Assembly (NCBI GenBank): GCA_018257865.1
Contig: JAEUBA010000005.1
Span: forward strand, 62,001-126,000
Direction: 5' to 3'
DNA from: Stereocaulon alpinum
Taxonomy: Eukaryota; Ascomycota; Lecanoromycetes; Lecanorales; Stereocaulaceae
DNA: 64,000 nt
A program made the translations under genes and the position numbers. The notes below the pieces were generated by a model. That model was not told the origin of the DNA, did not search any database, and was given only the letters and a program-made list of their open reading frames with translations. The first letter of the stretch is position 1; every line of letters begins with the position of its first letter. Below are positions 33,309 to 43,569 of the stretch, in pieces.

Positions 33309-33524
33309 CTTTAGAATATCAGTAGCGTGTTAGAGACTGATTGGACATTGAATTGAGGGTGAACAATCCATTGCTATTGACGTTGTTGTTGCTAGCTAGA
33401 ATTGCATGCAGAGATTTTATTGAAGCGCATGGAGGCCTTGGCAAGCCCTAGCCCTAGTAGGCTAGTGTAAGCGAGCCGAGGCTGCAGGCCTCATCCACCA
33501 TAGTTTTCACCACGTATTCTAACG
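33309..33524 (-). mobile_element. Solo LTR-like element A (216 bp)
   Basis: On the minus strand it begins CGTTAGAATA and ends ATATTCTAAAG. It is flanked by a perfect 5-bp duplication GAGAC (33304-33308 and 33525-33529). It is roughly 75-80% alike by eye to the element at 39839-40066 over its whole length, including a shared GCATGCAGAGATTTTAT block and CCCTAGCCCTAGTAGGCTAG. The 119-bp LTRs of the element at 48741-49722 have the same ends. It contains no coding sequence. Interpreted as a solo LTR of a copia-type family. Confidence 0.75.
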
Positions 33525-33529
33525 GAGAC

Positions 33530-35321
33530 TGAGAGCACCTCTGTGGACATCAGGACCTTTCGATTGGTGCTGATTCCAATGACAATTGGATGGCGCGTCT
33601 AGCACTACGTCATCAAAGGAGCAGGCAGCAGCGTAGCAAACATGCCTGAATGAAACTGACAGAGTTGTTGTGAATGAAGTCCTTGTCATGTCATGGTCCT
33701 TGAGATTCTCAACGCCTTCGCTGGCGCTTCAGTCACCCGCAAGTGCTCCTAACGTCCCTTGCGCTCGTGGTCGGCTTGGGCTCGTCGTTGGGAAGCAGAC
33801 CCTTGCTTGCTTCGCAGTATAGCATCGTTGCGAGAAAACGTGAAATTTGAAGTACCAAGAGGACTGAGTATGGAATCTCTCAGCGCCGTCAGAGGCGTTG
33901 ATGGCTACGGCTTGAAACGCATTGCAATGAATAGTCTTTGTCTTTTCTAAAGGAACCAAAGTCTAGGAAAGACTTCTCTTCACAAGGTTGTTATCTCAAC
34001 CCCCTCTATTTTCCCTACCATAGTGACTGGTAAATGAGTGAAAGGCTGGGAGGAGTATAAGACAGCTGCGCTTGCCATGTTATAGACCACTGTTTGGGTA
34101 CCAGTCCAACAGCTTCATACATACATACATACATACATATATATGCTGATGATATGACTCAAAAGCTTCGAGACCTGCTGAAGCACTGCACCAGCACTTA
34201 TGACCAGGCTCAAGAGTCACGGGCTTGGACGCCTAGCTGTCAGAGTATGGTCTCCCGTTGGACGTTGGGAATAGAAAACCGAAGACGAGCAGACTATCGA
34301 CGCAGACCTTGGATGAGGACAGATTAGAGCTAGCTTAGAGGGATGATCCAGCACGACGCATATTTGGGACTGAGCCTCGCCTGGGGAATTCGCTTTCAAC
34401 ACTCGAAGAACTCATCAATTTCCGTGACGACATCGATGTGAATGTTTTGAGCTCGTGATGTGGGTGGCTAGACTTGCAGGTCTTGGTTTGATTTATGGGA
34501 TCAGTCTGCAACTTCAACACTTCTTGCTATCATGCGGGGTTCCCAATAAAGATGGATAAGGGCGTTGTGGGGGGCATGCATGATGATTGTGTTGGTGACG
34601 CTGCGGGAGTGGTCAATGCTTTGAAGTGCCCCACACAGTATGTGTTCGAGCACTTGCTGGCTTGGTCAACCCCACAATATCTCTGGAGAATCTTGATGGA
34701 GTCCTCTTTTGCAAGGTTCACGGGCTGTGGAGGAGTGCCTGGAGCTGGATTTGGTCGTCGGCGCTGTAAATTTTGACACAAAGGTACGTTTTCGACACTT
34801 TCCTTGCCTCGACACCTAGCACAATCACCTTGACAACTTCCGCAGGAGGCCCTCGAGGTTGTTCCTTGATTTACCATAACCTTTCATTTCTATGCAACTC
34901 CTCCCTCTTCAAGATCCCCCATACACGCCTTCTACATGTCTTCAATTACAAGCAAGGCCCCTATTTCTCATGGAACAGAATTTAGATCTCTTCATTTACA
35001 CTACATTACAAGCACCGAATCTGTGACTGTCATATTCGACAACACTTCTCCAGTCACACAGATCTTAACACTCCTCCTTCATCCATTCTGATCTCCCAAG
35101 CACACCAGCAACAAAGTCCCACCTCCCACTCCCGCTCCTCAACCATTAATATCAGCAAGCAAACACGAGCATCAGGACTCTTCTGTAGCTACCAAAGCGC
35201 ATAGTGTCTTTCACTTGACGTGTATCAGCATTACACCTTGACTGAATCGAAACACACCGTTGTCATTACTTCGAGGCCTCTTGTTGATACCTTTCAGTGA
35301 AATTCAAACACAGTTCTCATA
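33530..35321. other. Intergenic region with a CATA microsatellite and doubtful small ORFs
   Basis: A (CATA)n microsatellite lies at 34116-34144. Overlapping Cys-containing ORFs around 34495-34877 on both strands (93 codons plus, 115 codons minus) may hide a small secreted protein. Neither has a signal peptide or consistent splice sites, so none is called. The pyrimidine-rich part after about 34900 is probably the 5' region of the next gene. Confidence 0.35.
34116..34144. repeat. (CATA)n microsatellite
   Basis: Six to seven tandem CATA units followed by a short TATA run. Confidence 0.85.
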
Positions 35322-38300
35322 ATGTCCAACAAACAAAAGTCGTTGGCTACATTAGCTAGAGACATATCAATCGACTCCTGCCTTCCGCTGATGAGACAAG
35401 CGTTGTTTCATCAGGTACGTCATCCTGCAATCCAAGTCGTGTTCGAAGGTCTGATTTTGAATCTAGTTACAATACAATGACCGACAGACCTCATCAACAG
35501 CCAACTGCTCCATGATATACGGGCCCGTGGTAAGCAACCCACTTGAACCGTAAATTGGTATAGACTGACCGGCATAGCGTGCACTTTTCGATGACGGGAC
35601 CATATCCAAAACACACTGGCATGCCGATGCTTGTTTGTGGGAGAACGAGAAATTTTTTGATGGGGGAACCTTCCTTCTTCCATCAAACTTGCCGCAAGTA
35701 TGCTTGGACGATTATGTCGTGGACTTCGATTTGTCGACAGGCATCCACCATGTGAATCTGCCAGCTCTCTCTTTTCGAACAGATGCGTTACAACAAGGGA
35801 ATCACGCTTTCAGTTCAGAAACATTGCTATCCGAGCACATCGCCCCCAGCATCGAAGACGCCGAAGCTGCGACCCAAAGCCTCAACGCTTCTAGCTTGAC
35901 CTCGACAAACCAACCCAGCGACATTGTTAATCGTCAGAAGTCGATCCTTGACACTTTTCTCTCGAGCTTCTATCATACCACTTCATCAAAACGCCAGTCA
36001 CATTACAATCTCGCGACAATTGATGCCCACCAGGCTGCCTCAAGGTTTGACTTTGAGGACCTGTTTGCTGATGGACAATCTGACACTGGTCCGAAGTCTA
36101 ATATCAAGAATATCTTATCGCTAAGTGCCATAGAGGACGAAATTTTCTCTAGAATAAAGAGCCGCACACCAAAGGTAGACGTCTCTGCACTTCCCTTTCC
36201 TGACAGCGCTATCTTGTCACACGGAGCTCTCATTACTTCGAAACAGCTCAATAAGGCTGCTTTGCCCCCCACACCAGCCCAGTCACTTTCCGAAGAGAAT
36301 GTCACCGCTTCAGCTCAGAATCATAATATATATAGCTCCCACGAAGCCGAGAAGAAGGGGTTTCGTTGGATAAACTTATCAGTGGACAAGTCTCTCGGTA
36401 CCGGTAGCACAAATGCACGTACAACGTCGGACAAGAATTTCAGAGAGCTTCGCATCGACACAGCACCAAACATACAACATGTTGTGCCACTGTCTACCGG
36501 TCAAACTTCAGATCATTTCTCTGCAAGATCTACCGATACAATTCCAACGCCAGCCACAAGTGGGACCTCGTTGACTTTCATACATCCTTTGCGTTTACCA
36601 GATGTACAAATAGCTCCATCTGTCTCCAAGATCCTCATGAAGCCATGGATTCCGCTAAGAATCGGAGTACCTCCTCTAACGAAAGCAGCAACGCTCGATG
36701 CCCTCGATCTCACTGGACAAGACCAAGAGCAAGCTGCTCGGGAAAATCTTTTTCCACCTTGGCTGAATCTCAAGATCTCGCAGCGGCAATACGATAATTG
36801 GGAAGAGATCAAAGAGAGAGTAGATTCCAATGTTTGGTGGTCTAGAGATGTTGAAAACGTTCGAGACCCCTTCAATGACATTTCTCTCGGTAAAGATGTA
36901 GCAGAATTCAACCCTCCAGTTGCACCTATCATTCACCAAGGTACCCATCAGGTACAATACGCCAATAACGTGAAAGGAAGCCAGACAGCGAGTGAAACTG
37001 AGACTATCGCTAGTTCCACTGCATCCAAGACGGTCTATCGAGAGCTGGTTCAATCTTTACCATCGTTTACTGTTGGTACCGTATCAAAGACTCGCGATTT
37101 TAACGCCCTGGACATCCTGGGTTTTGAGCGCTTGTGTGGATTGCCTGTGCCTGAGCTTGAATTTCCATCCTCCTATCTTGACATCGAATCTCGTACTATC
37201 TCGAAGCAACCCTTTGAGCTTGGGCAGTATGGGGAAATGAACGTTGGGGGAGCTCGAGAATATGAGCCACAGATCCTCCTCCACGAGGCATCTGGCGAGC
37301 TGTACATGGGACAGGCACCACTGGAGACGGCCGGTTCAGACTTGACAAGTGGAATCGCAGACCGTGTTGAAGCAGACGCCGTACAGGACCAAGGACATTC
37401 GTCAGCCGAAGTTGCAGACTTACCCCTTCGCTTTGAAGACATTGACTTGGATGCTATGTTTGGGCAGTCAGCTACCGAGCTAGACGAAGAAGCGCCACCT
37501 AACAACGGCCAAGGCTCTCTTGAACTACCAGATGGGACTCCTCAAGGAGATGAAGCAGTTGCCAGCGATATGCCCGCAGATCAAGGCCATCGTGTACCGG
37601 ATGATCTAGCTAGACTAGGGTCTACGATGACACCAAGACTAAGCCGCCCTGGATCTGATCTTTCGGCTAAAGCTCTCAATAAGCCGCCCCTACCCTTTCT
37701 TCGATCTCTTGATCGCTACATCCCCGTTGACCTACTTGACGAGATCAATTGTAAGTTCTATCGACTTTGGTACGAGGGTACTGATGGTACAGCCTGGACG
37801 CCTGGAAGTGACGAAGCTCAAGTGCGACGATTGGCAATGAACGATTTTATACAACATCAGGCTGGCATCCCAACGAACTTCACTGACATGGCCAAGGATT
37901 ACAGCGAAGTCTACCAAGGGCTTAGCGAAGCAGGTGAGACAGACGGGGATCAAGCGAAGAAACTTGCGACCTTCAACCTACAATGGAAATACTTGAAAAA
38001 AGACTTGAATGGTTCAAGGCTACCATTGCAGAGCCAAAACGTATTCGAGCCAGCCTCATCATTCCTTGACTGGTTCCTCGAAGCTACTGGTGGTGATGGT
38101 AGCTTTCGTAAGCACCGTCAGGTCAAGGCTAGTGAAGGTGATAAACATGACCCGGCCGATCATGGTCCCAGGCGTTCTTTTGGGCATCATGCAAACTTTC
38201 TCAACATGTGGATCCCGGTGAAGTCAAGCACTCCACCAGCCGTCTCGCTTTTTGCTGTCGTCACAGCCAGCCGAACCCGAGCTGTCCAAAACCCGTATTC

Positions 38301-39102
38301 ACGCAAGGCTGTCGTGTTGTCCCAAGCTTTCAAATGGGTCGATCCTTTCAAGTTTGAGTATGACCTACTTTCCATCGACCGGAACCTGAAGGGGACAGCT
38401 CTTCGAGACTTCGCTACTGGGAGAACTGCGATTGCGTATGGGCCTTTTGGTACATGGCTCCTGGACTCTTATGATGAGGATGAAGATCTACCAACGGTTG
38501 CAAGTGGCCTTTTCGAGGGAGTAGGAAGCTACGACGCATATGGCCGACTCAAGCAGTATGCTGGTCTCCAATGGCCACATCAAGTACAACGCAGGGATGG
38601 AGACATCTTCTATATTCCGTCCACTAAGTCCTCCGAGGACAGCGAAACCATTGGCTTGATTGAAAACGAAGATAAAGAGCTCGAAGAGAAGGCTATTACA
38701 GTCATTCAGCAGCCATCGGCGATCGACGAACTCGTAAAGAATACCGCTGAACATGTTCAACAGCCGCATAATACCAAACCGGTGTCTGGCGACTCTTTGA
38801 AGATGGAGAACACGCAGCGCAATACTTCTGGAATCGTAGTCCATCAGCCGCGCCCACGGCATTTGGTTGCAGCCGGTGATATTCTCGAGGCCGAGAATTC
38901 CGTCCAGGTACCTTTGAGAGTCATGCTTGCCGCAGGAGACGTCATCGAGGCGGAAAATGCAGTTGATTTTGACTATGACGGTGTCTCTGATACCCTCTTT
39001 CGACCAGACAGTCGGTTCTACTGTGGTTATGCCAGCGTGACTGTGGGTAATGCTGCATTGACGGCATGCAAGTGGGCTTTGGGAAAGTTCCGGATCTGGT
39101 GA
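35322..39102 (+). CDS. Large conserved-looking hypothetical protein, function unknown
   Basis: Exons 35322-35414, 35488-35529 and 35578-39102 encode 1219 residues. The first two small exons are joined by clean GTACGT/ACAG and GTAAGC/ATAG introns and extend the long ORF to a Met in a pyrimidine-rich leader. Residues 1-90 look folded (DGTISKTHWHADACLWENEKFFDGG). About 90-650 are Ser/Thr-rich and mostly disordered. About 690-1050 look folded again (RSLDRYIPVDLLDEINCKFYRLWYEG, then HHANFLNMWIPVKSSTPPAV, then FGTWLLDSYDEDEDLP). Near the end a short motif occurs twice: AAGDILEAEN and AAGDVIEAEN. There is no signal peptide and no membrane segment. I do not recognise the family. Codon use and intron quality support a real gene. 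Confidence 0.8.
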
Positions 39103-39559
39103 CTCGAAAAACGCGGTGGCAAAGTGGAAGTAACCGGATTGGCGTTGAGTCATGGGTGTTGTTCGTGGACCTGTTTGCAATGTTTTCCTTGTAACGTATT
39201 CCCTGATGGCATAGCTTGGAGGATCGCTGATACCCTATATTGCATTGCATCTTATTCAAACCAAACTCACATAGAAAATCATACTAAGTAACTAAACGAC
39301 AAGAGCATCCAAATGTTCTATTACAACGTCGTTGTGAGGAAATGCATCCATTAATCTCGAAGGCGTTTGTAAGGTCCTTCATTGCTCTAGTTCTGGTCCC
39401 TGGTGGAGCTACATGGGGGCTGTCCGGGTGCACCTTCCGATGAACATACCCTGTCATCACTATTACTCCCTTCTTAAGCTTCTACTCAGCATCAACGGAG
39501 GCAACCTTGAAATAGTAATAAGCACCTTAGCATAGTGCCCATTACACTTCACAAGCCAT
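39103..39559. other. Region between the large hypothetical gene and the MoeA pseudogene
   Basis: Holds the 3' end of the large hypothetical gene and sequence where the missing N-terminal part of MoeA should lie. No intact coding sequence is visible. Confidence 0.35.
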
Positions 39560-41035
39560 GTGCACCTTGTCTGGCAGCACAGCGGCACCAGCGGATATGA
39601 TGTAGACACGGGCTACCGCATCCCGTGAGGCTGTCCGCTCATCCACGTCGGTCGAGAACCCAAAACCTTTCAGCTTGTCCCTATTCTGGATCGCTGCAGG
39701 AGATGCGCCGTTAGGAGCTTCGAGTGAGAGCAAGTACGATGTCGTGCCTTGCATAGAGATCATAACTGGCGCTCCCTTTCCGGAAAGTACATCGAGCTTG
39801 CCATTTGATGCTTGTATAAGAATCGAAGACACGAGTGTCGTTAGAATAAGTGGTGAAAACTGTGGTGGATGAGGCCTACTTGGCAATGCTTGGCAGGCTC
39901 GCTTAGCTAGCCTACTAGGGCTAGGGCTCGCCAAGGCCTCCATGCGCGCACTAGATAAAATCTCTGCATGCAATTCTATCTAGCTGCAACAACTTCAATA
40001 GCAATAGATTGTTCCACCCCATTGAATGGCCAATAAGCCTCCAATCATATCACTGATATTCTAAAGAGTGTAGTTTCATTCCAGGGGAAGGCGACGCCTT
40101 TACGGAGAATTGCCAAGCCTGCTCGACCTTTCCAGAACAGTCGTTTTGCAGGTACCGATTTATCCGAAGGTGAAGTGGTTGTTGGAAAAGGAACGGTAAA
40201 TACTGCACAACATATCATGGCACTAGCATCTTTAGGTTTTAGCACAATCTCTGTCTACAGGAGACTCCGGGTAGCCGTTCTCTCTACTGCTCAGAATTGC
40301 TGAGTTACAAGGCCTTAAGAGATGAGTCGAACCGTATCAGGGATAGCAACGGACCTTACCTCCAGGCAGCATTGCGGCAGCTTGGTTTGGATGCTACGTA
40401 TTTGGGGATCGTGGAAGATGATCATAAAGAATTTGAAGAGATAGTCCGAGAGGCACTTGCTACAGGTCGATATGATGCTTTCATCACGACTGGAGCGGTA
40501 TCGGTAGGGGAGTTTGACTTTGTTGAAGAAGGCCTCTTGGACCTTAATGCTACGATCCAATTCCACAGAGTTACTGTCAGGCCAGGATATCCCGTCTCAT
40601 TTGCTCTGGTTCCAGCGAACGAGCGAAAGCCAGGGAGTGAATAACATGTCCCATTCTTTTGCTTGCCTAGGAACCCTATCGCAACAGTGGTCTGGTTCCG
40701 TTTCCTAATCATTCCATATCTGCGCTTTCTACACGACCAAAAGGAAGAAGCTCCTACACATGCACAGCTCAACATCGCGGACCCGGCATCGCCTTCTACC
40801 AGCATTGTTTTTGAGGAAACCTGACCATCTCCGCGTCTTCTGGCACGGAAACCTTGACTATGAGAGCAACGAAGTCTTCATTCACAATGATCTAGGCTCG
40901 AACAAAGTCAGGCCAATACTGACAGCCAATTGTTGGGCTGTTGCACTTGAGGGTCGCGACTCGATTCCACACAGTAGCTGGATAGACTGTTTCCCGCCAT
41001 TGCCAGATTCGCTTGGTAACAGCCACAGAGTATGA
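39560..41035 (+). pseudogene. MoeA/gephyrin-type molybdenum cofactor pseudogene, split by a solo LTR
   Basis: Pieces of a MoeA-type molybdopterin molybdotransferase can be followed along the plus strand in several frames. In order they are ATASREAV, IAAGDAPLGASSES, EIITGAPFPE with RIEDTSV, then after the LTR AGTDLSEGEVVVGKGTV and ISVYRRLRVAVLST. A frameshift follows, then SNRIRDSNGPYLQAALRQLG, FITTGAVSVGEFDFV and a break. Next come a mutated LPRNP loop (normally GLPGNP), a TGA, and another frame with DHLRVFWHGNLDYESNE and ANCWAVALEGRD. Thus at least two frameshifts, two or more stops and a transposon insertion (39839-40066) inactivate it. Removing the LTR and one copy of the 5-bp duplication restores one continuous frame across the insertion site. 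Intact MoeA inserts molybdate into adenylylated molybdopterin for enzymes such as nitrate reductase. Confidence 0.85.
39839..40066 (+). mobile_element. Solo LTR-like element B (228 bp) inserted in the MoeA pseudogene
   Basis: Starts CGTTAGAATA and ends ATATTCTAAAG, with a perfect 5-bp duplication AGTGT on each side (39834-39838 and 40067-40071). It is homologous to element A at 33309-33524 in opposite orientation. It has no coding capacity; a minus-strand ORF crossing its left border is partly LTR and partly antisense MoeA and is not a gene. Confidence 0.82.
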
Positions 41036-41037
41036 GT

Positions 41038-41669
41038 CTAGCTGGAAGCTGGCTGTGAGCCCGGGTTTGGCGCTGGATCAGAACCCGCGAGTGCAGAGCG
41101 AATCGATTTCACAACCGTATATCCCAATCTCGTGCCTCCAGGGCCACCGAGCAGAACATCTGCCACCAAATTCGTATTCCCGTCCGTGTTCGTCTTCAAC
41201 AACAAGCCATATAGCGCTTCGAACGTCCGGTTGTACGTGAGTTGGCCATCATAGGAGACCGCCCCAAACATGACGCTACCCCATCTAGCCTCGTAGTAAC
41301 CCCTAGGGATAGGCCGATTATGATAATTGGGGTGTACATGGAGAAATCTTATGATTTGTTCCGCTGCACACCTGAGGCAGAATCTCACTGAGTGATCTAG
41401 GTGTCAGCATTGTCCTTTGACGATCGGTTTTGGGAGTGAAAAGACATGGCTCAGGTGCTGGAAGGATTTGCGATTTAGGTTAGGGTATTAAAGGGAAAAT
41501 AAGGACTTGGAAGCGATGACTTACCATCTATGGCAGGGAGAGGCGGCCACGGCTCTCCTCGAAAGTAAAGGGCTATACTGGTGCCTGGAACGATATAGGG
41601 ATTAGGGAGGGTGGTGAGTGGAAGCGTTGGGGCACTGGCACTGGAAGGAGGTCGGTGATTAGTGCACAT
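41038..41669 (-). CDS. Hypothetical protein, two exons
   Basis: Exons 41669-41525 and 41396-41038 are linked by a GTAAGT...CTAG intron of 128 bp in phase 1, giving 167 residues. The joined protein reads LYFRGEPWPPLPAID then DHSVRFCLRCAAEQIIRF, and continues with a compact-looking segment (YYEARWGSVMFGAVSYDGQLTYNR) and a Gly-rich turn (LLGGPGGTRLGY). The proposed start (MCTNHRPPSS) has no signal peptide; an upstream exon carrying one may have been missed, as the composition suggests a secreted protein. The family is not recognised. It ends just beyond the MoeA pseudogene, on the opposite strand. Confidence 0.55.
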
Positions 41670-43569
41670 TCATACTAAGCGTATGTCTTCGAGGTAAGGT
41701 ACTTAGGCTGTGGTGATAATGTGAGGTTCAGTCTGGAACGCGAGGATTTGACTGATAGGGAGGCTCCCAAGGCAGTAATGAAGTACAGAAACAGAACAAA
41801 CACATCCATGAGTCTTAGTGAAAGTCGGCAGCTCGGACTACGTAAAGTCATAGTGGATTCACAACGAGTCCTGGCTGTGCGTCATATCTGCTCATATAAC
41901 ACGCTGACTCTCCTTGGGCGCTTCAAGCTGGGACTGATGAGAAGGTCACAGCGCCTTTTCAACGTTTCGGCTGAAAGTGGGTATGGTATGAAGATGTCGC
42001 AGACACAACCATCGAGGGTATCAGGCGCAAGTGTCTTGTCTTGAGCCCTGTGGCTATTGCCTGACATTTCCATATTCCAGTCTGGACAGCACACGCGCAT
42101 TCTTGGTATGTCTTCGCACAAATGATTACAGCACAGACACACAAACTATCGGCTATAGCGAATTAGATACGAAATAAGCTATCGAAAGCTGGGAAACTCT
42201 TTGAGTGAACCGTTGTTTGAGATTGATACTGACTATGCGACGAGGCGGCTATGCGAGGGAAGCGGTAGCCAAAGCGCTGAAACCAAACATATCAACATGA
42301 AACACTTCAAACATATCTACAACGCGTCCATTCCGCAGAAGACATTTGCTATTTGCTGCATTCGTTGCCGGATTTTGCCTGGGCCCTTCAGTGTTTATGT
42401 CCAATGGATGAATCGATCGTGGCCTGTATCGACATGTCTGCAGACTTCTCTTCCGACGACCCCAAGATCCTTCAACGGCGAGGTGTACGGCCATACCTCA
42501 CACAACACCCTCACATCATACAACTCCGATCGCAACCTCCCAGTCTTCAGCAGTATCAGCACCCTCGATCCATCTCCCGTCCCTTGGCAAGACCATCTTT
42601 CCACTCATCTCTCTTACTACCTTACATAGGCTAAGGGCTCCTCTCGCAACATTCCTGGCCAGCTGGCTCAGCGCTTCGGGAGCCCAAACACCCAGCAGTG
42701 GCTCCGCAAACCCTTGAACGTAGATAGACATCTGACCATGGGTAGCATTTCGACGTGTCGCAACGTCGTGTTTGTAATCTTGCCGTTTTGAGAATGGGGA
42801 TTCGGGGAAGTGGGAATTATGCTGGGTTTAGATGATGCTGGGTTCAGATTAAGCGAGTTATGGGTTAGGGAGAGGTGGTGTTTAGGCAAAGGGAGGGGGG
42901 GAGGGGGGGAAGGGGGGGGAGTGTAGATTAGGGGAGGGGGGGAGAAAGGGGTTTGGGAGGTAGGGAGAGGGATAGGGTGGATGAGCTGAGGTTCGTTTGC
43001 TCTATTGTTTCTATAGAGGGCGAATCGTTAGAGAAGGTTGAGGCAGGCGGTCTGGATGTGATGGGAGCGGGTTCGGGTCTGGGGTGCTGATGGTGCTGTT
43101 TCATCGTGGGCTTTTCACATAGCTTTTATCAAGTATTTCAACAAGTAGTGCGTAGGAGAATTAGGGGTTTTTGTACGGTCTTATATATTGACTTGGTACG
43201 TCGCTGTTGTTTCTTTGGCTCTTGTGTGTATGCTCTGTATGAGATTTTCGTGAAGGAGTTATTAGCTTGAGGATAGGAGGGGTATGATGGGTTTGTAGGA
43301 CGTATAGACAGATGGGGACACTTGCCAAAGGCACGTCCTGTATATTTCCAGACGGCTACAACAGAGGATTATCTCCAGCTAACGCAACTATAGACTAATA
43401 GCACCACAGGCAGTGAACAAGTAAAGCGCCTTAGACCTTGTAATTGCCATGAAAGATGGGATGGACGCCATACATACACGTCGCATACGCCAGTGTCTTG
43501 AAATCATCATCTATGTAGGTATTTCAGATGACAGGTAAATGTTTCAGTATCCTCCATCCTCTCGCTTCG
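41670..43569. other. Gene-poor region with a G-rich tract and a doubtful 71-codon ORF
   Basis: A minus-strand ORF at 42731-42516 (starting MSIYVQGFAEPLLGVWAPEA, 71 codons) has a protein-like look but no family, introns or promoter signals, so it is only a candidate. The rest has short ORFs. The G-rich tract is listed separately. Confidence 0.3.
42891..42976 (+). repeat. G-rich tract with quadruplex potential
   Basis: Multiple runs of 4-8 G separated by one to a few A or T on the plus strand, the strongest strand asymmetry in the window. It meets the simple G4 pattern several times over. Confidence 0.8.

Noticed and set aside
34495..34877. Overlapping Cys-containing ORFs on both strands
   Set aside because: No signal peptide, no consistent introns and no family; both cannot be coding and neither is favoured.
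39542..39973. 143-codon minus-strand ORF near 39.7 kb
   Set aside because: Its first part is antisense to the solo LTR and the rest is antisense to MoeA fragments, which are recognisable on the plus strand.
33309..40066. The two homologous elements as terminal inverted repeats of one 6.7-kb DNA transposon
   Set aside because: Each copy has its own perfect 5-bp target duplication, and the DNA between them holds ordinary genes, so they are two separate insertions.
42201..42634. Overlapping 93-142 codon plus-strand ORFs
   Set aside because: Low-complexity composition and antisense overlap with another weak ORF; no recognisable sequence.
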